This document shows, in pieces, positions 6,596 to 11,436 of a stretch of 11,436 bases of DNA. A program made the translations under genes and the position numbers. How positions within the stretch are numbered: position 1 is the stretch's first letter; each line of letters begins with the position of its first letter. The stretch comes from Desulfocapsa sp. GTDB lineage: Bacteria; Desulfobacterota; Desulfobulbia; Desulfobulbales; Desulfocapsaceae. The notes under the pieces were generated by a model, which saw only the letters and a list, made by a program, of their open reading frames with translations, did not search any database and was not told the DNA's origin. The stretch lies in NCBI GenBank assembly GCA_029934915.1, contig JAOZLI010000055.1:1-11436 (forward strand), in the 5' to 3' direction.

Positions 6596-8128
6596 TTAGT
6601 GGCCCTCCGGTCCGATGGAAATCTGCTTCAGCATGATAAAGATCTCAGCAACAAGCAATAGAGTGAAAACCACCGCAAACATGGCAAATGTGACCTGAAC
6701 AGCCGTGGTGGAAAGATTTGTGGTTGCGATTTTCACAGGCATCAAGCCCTGAATGGCCCAGGGCTGTCGACCGACTTCAGCCGTAACCCAACCAGCCTGC
6801 TGGGCAAATAAACCAAGCAGAGCAGTTGAAAGGCCGATGGGTAATAGCCAACGCTTTTCGGTAATCTGTCCTTTTACAGTAAAGAACAAAAAGGCTCCAA
6901 AGATAACTGGAAAAAGAGATCCCAGAACAGCCATAAGATGAAAGGAATTAAAGACTATAAAAACAGGTGGTACTGCCTCTTCCGGAGTATCCAGATAGCC
7001 ATATCCCATATATTCCTGATTCTCGTTAAAACGGGCAAGAGCAGCTTCAGCTGCCTGTTCATTGCCTGCCTTTTTTGCTTCTTTAAAGGCAGCAAGATCA
7101 GTTAAGGCATAACGGCCTTTTTCCATCATGGTATTCACGCCCATGATATTTTCCTCTTCATTCCCCCATACCAGGTCATCAATCCCGGGAACAAAAGAAC
7201 CGAATTCACGATTGGCAAGCAAGGACAGAAGCTGAGGAATTTTAACTTCAAAAAAGAAAGGATCCTGCACATCCCCCGGAGATTTCACATCATTGACAAT
7301 CCCCATGGCAACAAGCCCGGCACCCCGTTCGCCTTTGTACAAACCTTCCATGGCAGCAAGTTTCATGGGCTGTTTCTGGGCAACTTCATAGGCTGCTTCA
7401 TCCCCGGTAAAACCGACAAAACAGGAGGCAACAAATCCAAAAACACAGGCAACAACGATGGATTTCTTGGCCATTTCAATATGCCGGCGCTTGAGCAGAT
7501 ACCAGCAGGACACCGTCAATACAAAAGCAGAAGCCATTACAAAGCCTGACGATGAGGTATGGGTAAATTTAGAAACCGCAATCGGATTAAAGACAACTTC
7601 AGCAAAGCTTTCCATTTCAAATCGTGCTTTTTCAGGATTAAAGGCCATGCCCACTGGATTTTGCATCCAGCCGTTAGCAACCAGAATCCAGACAGCAGAG
7701 AGGTTAGAACCTACCGCCACCATCCAAGTGGAAAAGCAGTGAAAGCCCTTGGAAACACGGTTCCAGCCAAAAAACATCACAGCAAAAAAACTGGCTTCCA
7801 TAAAGAAGGCAAAGATCCCTTCAATGGCTAGAGGTGCCCCAAAGATATCGCCCACCATCCAGGAATAATTGGACCAGTTGGTTCCAAATTCAAATTCAAG
7901 GATAATTCCTGTGGCCACACCAATGGCAAAGTTAATGCCAAAGAGAGTCATCCAGAATTTAGTAATGGTTTTCCATTGCTCGTTGCCTGTTTTGAGATAA
8001 ATGGTCTCATAAAAAGCACAGAGAAACGACAAACCCAGGGTCAATGGTACAAAAATCCAGTGATACATGGCGGTAAATGCGAACATCGCACGCGACCAGT
8101 TCACTAAACTGGGATCCACATCAATCAT
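6596..8128 (-). CDS. cydA: Cytochrome bd ubiquinol oxidase subunit I
   Basis: Encodes 510 residues. Haem and proton-path residues align with E. coli CydA: His23 (E. coli His19, high-spin haem site), His190 (His186, b558), Met399 (Met393, b558), Glu103 and Glu111 (Glu99, Glu107), Lys256 and Glu261 of the quinol loop (Lys252, Glu257), and Glu451 in AEVGRQPW (Glu445). The distance from the quinol loop to Met399 is close to E. coli's, so it is a long-Q-loop type. E. coli has FRIM at the b558 methionine; here it is FHLM, with His397 in place of Arg391. The enzyme oxidises quinol and reduces O2 to water with high affinity; in anaerobes it protects from O2, NO or H2S. The ATG has a perfect AAGGAGG site 5 bases upstream. 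Confidence 0.97.
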   Translation of the reverse strand: MIDVDPSLVNWSRAMFAFTAMYHWIFVPLTLGLSFLCAFYETIYLKTGNEQWKTITKFWMTLFGINFAIGVATGIILEFEFGTNWSNYSWMVGDIFGAPLAIEGIFAFFMEASFFAVMFFGWNRVSKGFHCFSTWMVAVGSNLSAVWILVANGWMQNPVGMAFNPEKARFEMESFAEVVFNPIAVSKFTHTSSSGFVMASAFVLTVSCWYLLKRRHIEMAKKSIVVACVFGFVASCFVGFTGDEAAYEVAQKQPMKLAAMEGLYKGERGAGLVAMGIVNDVKSPGDVQDPFFFEVKIPQLLSLLANREFGSFVPGIDDLVWGNEEENIMGVNTMMEKGRYALTDLAAFKEAKKAGNEQAAEAALARFNENQEYMGYGYLDTPEEAVPPVFIVFNSFHLMAVLGSLFPVIFGAFLFFTVKGQITEKRWLLPIGLSTALLGLFAQQAGWVTAEVGRQPWAIQGLMPVKIATTNLSTTAVQVTFAMFAVVFTLLLVAEIFIMLKQISIGPEGH

Positions 8129-8220
8129 TTTTTCCTCCTTTTGAAAAAAATTTACAAAATTATGGCGTTACAACGTGTAACTCTATTTGCACTTGTAACT
8201 TTCTACTTCTAACTTTTTAT
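8129..8220. repeat. DUF4492-cydA spacer with GTTAC-type palindromic repeat
   Basis: Contains GTTACA-ACG-TGTAAC at 8167-8181 and a second copy of the word as CACTTGTAAC at 8190-8199, which also pairs with 8167-8177 with one bulge. It is followed by a degenerate CTTCTAAC / CTTTCTAC run up to 8213. On the minus strand this reads as reiterated AGTTAGAAGT and GTTAC words before the cydA ribosome site. It may be another dispersed palindrome, or a leader structure controlling cydA translation. It is weaker than the other palindromes in the window. Confidence 0.5.
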
Positions 8221-8439
8221 TTAATTAACATGCCGTGTTATCTGTTCCAGAACATGGGCACCACGCTGCGCATCTGTATCAAAATTTTGTTTAAGATAAT
8301 TCGGGAAAAAGAAGAGTTTTAAGACAGCAAACATCACCAGCAGTTTGATAAAAATAATCTTCCACAGCGTTTTACCCACCGTCATGTTTCGAAAGCCGTC
8401 CCGATAAAAACTAAAAATTTTCGCTGGTGCTTCAATCAT
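8221..8439 (-). CDS. DUF4492 family small membrane protein, cyd operon
   Basis: Encodes 72 residues from the ATG at 8437-8439, which overlaps the stop of the Rrf2 gene as ATGA and has AGGAG 7 bases upstream. A longer in-frame start (to 8502) runs through the Rrf2 coding region and is rejected. The pattern FSFYRDGFRNMTVGKTLW (9-26), then a hydrophobic helix, then KLFFFPNYL (41-49) and NFDTDAQRGAHVLEQ is the DUF4492 family (PF14899) as I know it. That family is typically encoded next to cydA in Bacteroidetes and epsilon/deltaproteobacteria, and its role is not established. One TM helix at about 25-46 with a basic N-terminal side suggests an assembly factor or accessory subunit of the oxidase. 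It is translationally coupled to the regulator gene. Confidence 0.9.
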   Translation of the reverse strand: MIEAPAKIFSFYRDGFRNMTVGKTLWKIIFIKLLVMFAVLKLFFFPNYLKQNFDTDAQRGAHVLEQITRHVN

Positions 8440-8906
8440 GTTTTTTCTCCTGCAAAATTCCTGAGTCCGTTGGCTCCCTGTACTGGAAAAACCGGAATAC
8501 ACGATTCATCCTCAGAGAGTTGAGCCAGGCTGACCTCAGCCAAAGTCTCACGTAATTGATTTCTTGCCTTCTCCCACACCTTATGCACACTGCAACTGTT
8601 GCTGACAGTGCAACTGCCCGGACGATCAATACAATCGTTAAGAAATATTTCTCCTATAATCACCTCAACAACCTGAAGCAGTGATATATTTTTCGGATTT
8701 TGAATCAGGGTATACCCGCCTTTGGGGCCCTGTTTTATGTCTATCAGATGCGCCTTAGACAACTCCTGCGCTATTTTGGCTAGAAAATGTGTTGGAATGT
8801 CAGCATGCTCTGCAATTTCCTGTTTGGAAATCAACACACCTCGCCCTTTGTGCGCCAGATAAACCATACACCTGACGGCATATTCTCCAGCTCGAGTCAA
8901 TCTCAT
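8436..8906 (-). CDS. Rrf2 family Fe-S transcriptional regulator
   Basis: Encodes 156 residues. The N-terminal winged helix-turn-helix shows the Rrf2 signature: MRLTRAGEYAVRCMVYLA, helix-turn-helix EIAEHADIPTHFLAKIAQEL (30-49), and the wing QGPKGGYTL (59-67). Three cysteines, Cys92, Cys99 and Cys105, followed by His108, match the position of the IscR/NsrR cluster ligands (IscR Cys92, Cys98, Cys104, His107), except that the first gap is one residue longer. A [2Fe-2S] or [4Fe-4S] cluster is therefore likely. As first gene of the oxidase operon it probably senses NO, O2 or Fe-S status and controls cydAB and itself. Which subgroup (IscR, NsrR or other) cannot be decided. The ribosome site (GGTG) is weak. 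A palindrome upstream is a candidate operator. Confidence 0.92.
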   Translation of the reverse strand: MRLTRAGEYAVRCMVYLAHKGRGVLISKQEIAEHADIPTHFLAKIAQELSKAHLIDIKQGPKGGYTLIQNPKNISLLQVVEVIIGEIFLNDCIDRPGSCTVSNSCSVHKVWEKARNQLRETLAEVSLAQLSEDESCIPVFPVQGANGLRNFAGEKT

Positions 8907-8924
8907 GTGTCACCATTTCAGATT

Positions 8925-8947
8925 AATAAGATAATTATTATCCTATT
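8925..8947. promoter_or_regulatory. 23-bp palindrome, candidate Rrf2 operator
   Basis: Arms 8925-8935 (AATAAGATAAT) and 8937-8947 (ATTATCCTATT) are reverse complements at 10 of 11 positions around a single central base, 18 bases upstream of the Rrf2 ATG. The 11-1-11 layout is that described for NsrR sites in enterobacteria, though the sequence is different and very AT-rich. It overlaps the predicted -10 box, so binding would repress. The link to the Rrf2 protein is inferred from position only. Confidence 0.5.
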
Positions 8948-8971
8948 TATCACATATGGCTTTTCTGTCAA
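8944..8971 (-). promoter_or_regulatory. Candidate sigma70 promoter of the Rrf2-cyd operon
   Basis: On the minus strand a consensus TTGACA (8966-8971) is followed, after 16 bases, by TAAATA (8944-8949). The -35 match is perfect and the -10 match is weak, as is common for promoters under repressor or activator control. The -10 lies on the edge of the 23-bp palindrome. I see no FNR-type palindrome here. Confidence 0.45.
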
Positions 8972-9243
8972 ACACTTTTTGATAATGTTTCCTGCAAAAT
9001 AGATCCGCAAAGAAGTAACATTCCAAAAAATGGCGACAATATCCATTATAGATGGATTTACAAAAACTTATTCAACCATGAAGAGCACGAAGGCCATGAA
9101 GAAGAGAACGACAGCAAATCAGTCTTTTAACTTCATGTTCTTCATGCTCTTCATGGTGGCTCTTGTCTTTTTACAATGCCATCATTGTTAATAATTGAAC
9201 TATATTACAGAGAGCTTACTGTAAACATCAATACTGGCATATC
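8972..9243. repeat. HDOD-Rrf2 spacer with 27-base palindrome
   Basis: The arms at 9075-9101 and 9131-9157 are reverse complements at 24 of 27 positions and enclose a 29-base loop. The arm is a reiterated word: ACCATGAAG, then AGCACGAAG, then GCCATGAAG. I recall similar CATGAAGAGCATGAAG-type elements from many bacterial intergenic regions, so it is probably dispersed in the genome. A small hairpin (9205-9210 with 9219-9224) lies just after the HDOD stop but has no T-tract. No coding sequence is seen in the spacer. Confidence 0.75.
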
Positions 9244-10152
9244 TCACATCATCAGCATTTCGAGCAAATCATTCTTTGCCTTAAGATAATTCCGATAGGC
9301 ATATTCCATCTGCACCAGAGACCCATCACCAGGAATAATCTCAGAAGCCGCACCACACCGCAGCAGGATACCACGAAGGGCTATAACACTCGCTTCGGTC
9401 CCCTTTTTTGCCTCCAACAAATCCATTGCTGCCACATACCTGCATAATAAATTCGCAAGAATCATAACCTGACAGGATTTCCGGCAGGCAGCAATCCCAG
9501 CGTAATTATGATGTTCCCGCAATATTTCTTCAATTTCTTCAGGAAACATCCACCGATGCAGTAACATGGCACCCAGCTCATCATGCCCGCAACCAAGCGT
9601 GTCATGCTCTACCTCCAGGCCCTGTTCTTCATCCAATTCTCCATAATGTTTCAGTTCTTCAATATCCTGAATAAAGTTTTTTATCACCACCAGCTTGCCA
9701 ATATCATGCATCATTCCACCAAGAAAAAACACGGGACTTTCCTCTCCGATCTGTTTTCCAATGGTTTCTGCAGCAAGTGCGCACTCAAGTGAATGCCGCC
9801 AGACCCCTACCATCAACTCCTTTTCAAAACCGTTAGGGACCTTAAAAGCCTGAAACATAACTTTGGACAGAACCAGGCTCTGTACTTCACTCTTGCCAAT
9901 AAGCAATAGAGCATGATGCAAAGAATCAACCTGCCGCCGTACTCCATAGAATGCAGAATTGGCGAGCTTTAACACTGATGCCACCAAGGAGATATCTCCC
10001 CTGACCACCATCTCAAGATCACCAGAAGTCGTTTCAGGGTCGGCTACCATTTCCAAAATTTTCATGGCAACCCCGGGCAAAGGTGCAAAACCATCGATAC
10101 CGGATGCAGTTTTCTGCTGGGCAGCGAGCCCTGAGTCACTCTTTTGTAGCAT
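9244..10152 (-). CDS. HDOD domain signalling protein
   Basis: Encodes 302 residues with one HDOD domain (PF08668) at about 18-225. Marker motifs: PLPGVAMKILEM (25-35), LKLANSAFYG (61-70), WRHS (118-121), GGMMHDIGKL (145-154), GHDELGAMLLHRW (189-201) and REHHN (212-216). Most HDOD proteins have lost the HD metal site, but here His120, His149-Asp150, His190 and His214/His215 are present, so metal binding is conceivable. The start has an AGAGGG ribosome site. The C-terminal 75 residues are helical with no named domain. HDOD proteins act in regulation of motility, virulence, cell cycle and c-di-GMP signalling, usually as output or scaffold partners. It sits 68 bases after the GGDEF gene on the same strand, and the two are probably co-transcribed. 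Confidence 0.9.
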   Translation of the reverse strand: MLQKSDSGLAAQQKTASGIDGFAPLPGVAMKILEMVADPETTSGDLEMVVRGDISLVASVLKLANSAFYGVRRQVDSLHHALLLIGKSEVQSLVLSKVMFQAFKVPNGFEKELMVGVWRHSLECALAAETIGKQIGEESPVFFLGGMMHDIGKLVVIKNFIQDIEELKHYGELDEEQGLEVEHDTLGCGHDELGAMLLHRWMFPEEIEEILREHHNYAGIAACRKSCQVMILANLLCRYVAAMDLLEAKKGTEASVIALRGILLRCGAASEIIPGDGSLVQMEYAYRNYLKAKNDLLEMLMM

Positions 10153-10180
10153 TTATGAGCCCTCTTCTCTTTATGGCCTA

Positions 10181-10220
10181 GGAACGGGTAATAAATAATA
10201 TGTGACTTATAACCCGTTCC
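10181..10220. repeat. Imperfect palindrome in the GGDEF-HDOD spacer
   Basis: The arms at 10181-10194 (GGAACGGGTAATAA) and 10207-10220 (TTATAACCCGTTCC) pair at 13 of 14 positions with a 12-base loop. It starts directly after the stop codon of the GGDEF gene. No T-tract follows on the minus strand, so it is not a terminator. It may protect the mRNA end or be a dispersed repeat. Confidence 0.7.
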
Positions 10221-11436
10221 TTATTCATTATTTTCTTCTAAAATTTTCAATAATATTTCAACAAGAACCGGATCAAAATGCCCTCCTGAACATGCTTGCA
10301 ATTCTGCCTTTGCCTCCTCTATGGTTTTCTTATCTTCATCAGACACAGGAGCAACCATCGCCACAAAAGAATCTATCAATGTAAATATTCTTGCCGCCAT
10401 TGGAATTTCATGCCCCTTGAGACCATCGGGATAACCGGAGCCATCGAAATGTTCATGGTGACCATATAAAATCACCCGTTCCGATGCGAAGAAATCAAAC
10501 ATGGTTGTAAGCTCACGCAGCATAAGGGGCTGGTCAAAAAGCATACCTTTTTGTTCCTTATTGAGCGGCCCTTCTGTTTCCAGGGAAGAATCGTGTATAT
10601 AGCAGCGAAAAAGATCATGTAGTTTAATGGCTCGCCGAAAGGAGTGGACAAGATTTTCGGGGAGGTTCAGCTGTTTTGCCAACAGATCAAGTACTTTTAC
10701 AAAAAAGGCATTTCGATCCGCCAGGAGATCATACTCTCTCGTCTGAGAATGAACCATGGCCTCAAAGGAAGCAAGAGTCATAGCTCTGGCTTTTTCAATG
10801 GTCGCGTTCAAACGGCTCTGCTGCGACAAATCTATCATATCATGCAGATGACCATTACCATCATCAACTGCAACACCACTGTCTTGATGAGAGTGAACAA
10901 CCCTGTTCCGCCCTTCGCCTTTGGCCTGATACAGAGCGTTGTCCACAGAGTCCACCAACACTATTGCATTTACGATATCCTCGCCAAATCCTGAATACAC
11001 ACCGATAGAAACAGTTACATAACGTTCATAGCGTTTATTGGAAAATGGTGTGGATGCGACTGACTTCCGAATTTTTTCTGCAACTACTTCGGCTTGCTCA
11101 GCATCGGTATTTGGCAGGATCACCATAAACTCCTCACCACCGTAGCGACCAAAAATATCAGACTGACGAAGATTCCCTTTAACCCTGTCAGAAAACTCCT
11201 GCAAAACAAAATCACCAAAGGGATGTCCACAGGTATCATTCACATCCTTGAAAAAATCCAGATCAAGGAGAAAGGCCGACAAGGAGGTATTGTAACGTTT
11301 GCCCATTGAAACCTCACGGGCAAGTAACTCAAGGAGATGATTATGATTATACAGCCCTGTCAGACTGTCACGGATGGCTCGTTCTTCGAGCTTAAGATTT
11401 TGCTCTTGTATCTTGGCTGTTGCAGAGGCGAGTTGC
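10221..11436 (-). CDS. Diguanylate cyclase (GGDEF) with degenerate HD-GYP domain, 5' end missing
   Basis: The frame stays open to the right edge, with 404 codons visible and the N-terminus missing. The visible part begins with a coiled-coil-like linker, then RDSLTGLYNHNHL, the start of a GGDEF domain. The active-site loop is RYGGEEF (GGEEF codons at 11127-11141), preceded by the I-site RQSD, so it should make c-di-GMP and be product-inhibited. A 70-residue linker leads to an HD-GYP-like domain: LHD (codons near 10617-10619), HHEHFDGSGYPDGL (10419-10460) and ARIFTLIDSF. It is degenerate: the usual HDIGK reads HDLFRC (no Lys), and the metal-binding His of the HP motif reads QP (codon 10530-10532). 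Hydrolysis is doubtful; it may bind c-di-GMP or act as a scaffold. A sensor domain is likely upstream. The HDOD gene follows 68 bases downstream. Confidence 0.92.
   Translation of the reverse strand, partial: QLASATAKIQEQNLKLEERAIRDSLTGLYNHNHLLELLAREVSMGKRYNTSLSAFLLDLDFFKDVNDTCGHPFGDFVLQEFSDRVKGNLRQSDIFGRYGGEEFMVILPNTDAEQAEVVAEKIRKSVASTPFSNKRYERYVTVSIGVYSGFGEDIVNAIVLVDSVDNALYQAKGEGRNRVVHSHQDSGVAVDDGNGHLHDMIDLSQQSRLNATIEKARAMTLASFEAMVHSQTREYDLLADRNAFFVKVLDLLAKQLNLPENLVHSFRRAIKLHDLFRCYIHDSSLETEGPLNKEQKGMLFDQPLMLRELTTMFDFFASERVILYGHHEHFDGSGYPDGLKGHEIPMAARIFTLIDSFVAMVAPVSDEDKKTIEEAKAELQACSGGHFDPVLVEILLKILEENNE

Noticed and set aside
8440..8502. Longer start for the DUF4492 gene inside the Rrf2 frame
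   Set aside because: The family begins at the later Met, which has AGGAG and an ATGA overlap with the Rrf2 stop.
8950..9000. FNR or CRP site upstream of the Rrf2 gene
   Set aside because: Half-site-like words (TGTGA, ATCAA) occur, but no properly spaced TTGAT-N4-ATCAA or TGTGA-N6-TCACA palindrome is present.
9061..9160. CRISPR-like repeat at the CATGAAGAG element
   Set aside because: Units are degenerate, contiguous and palindromic; there are no regular unique spacers and no cas genes.
10181..10220. Terminator between the GGDEF and HDOD genes
   Set aside because: The stem is followed by TAGGCC on the minus strand, not a T-tract.
1..11436. tRNA, rRNA, insertion sequences or transposases
   Set aside because: No cloverleaf, rRNA-like stretch, transposase or long terminal repeats were seen; the palindromes carry no coding capacity.

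Overview
The window looks like chromosomal DNA of a Gram-negative, probably anaerobic or microaerophilic bacterium, most likely a deltaproteobacterium-type organism (Desulfobacterota, perhaps Desulfobulbales). This rests on moderate GC content, a lipoprotein with a classical lipobox, an Rrf2-DUF4492-cydAB oxidase cluster, c-di-GMP/HDOD signalling genes and many short palindromic intergenic repeats. The assignment is an inference from style and gene content, not from a marker gene.

Layout, left to right. At 43-450 (minus) is a small zinc-ribbon protein of the PhnA-like type without the PhnA core domain. At 625-1668 (minus) is an AI-2E/PerM-family membrane protein, divergent from a small lipoprotein gene at 1774-2271 (plus). 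The lipoprotein gene converges, with an 8-base gap, on a lone Hpt phosphotransfer protein (2280-2657, minus). Upstream of Hpt, across a repeat-filled spacer, is a 753-residue AAA+ ATPase with a large unassigned N-terminal half (2857-5118, minus).

The centre is a cytochrome bd operon on the minus strand, read from 8906 down to about 5143: an Rrf2 regulator with three candidate Fe-S cysteines, a DUF4492 one-TM protein (ATGA overlap), cydA, cydB (1-base gap), a palindromic spacer, then a 30-codon membrane ORF that resembles a CydX-type small subunit, closed by a 13-bp terminator hairpin. A TTGACA promoter element and a 23-bp near-perfect palindrome (11-1-11 geometry) lie just upstream of the Rrf2 gene and suggest autoregulation of the whole oxidase operon.

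The right end carries an HDOD protein (9244-10152) and, upstream of it, a GGDEF + degenerate HD-GYP protein that runs off the window edge (10221-11436). The two probably form one transcription unit for c-di-GMP-linked signalling.

The most unusual global feature is that five spacers between co-directional genes each hold a different imperfect palindrome built from a reiterated 7-9 base word. Their sequences differ but their architecture is alike: purine-rich 5' arm, pyrimidine-rich 3' arm on either strand. Two of them lie inside the cyd operon and may modulate expression. The best candidates for something undescribed are the 30-residue CydX-like ORF, the Rrf2 operator, the palindrome collection and the AAA+ protein's N-terminal half.
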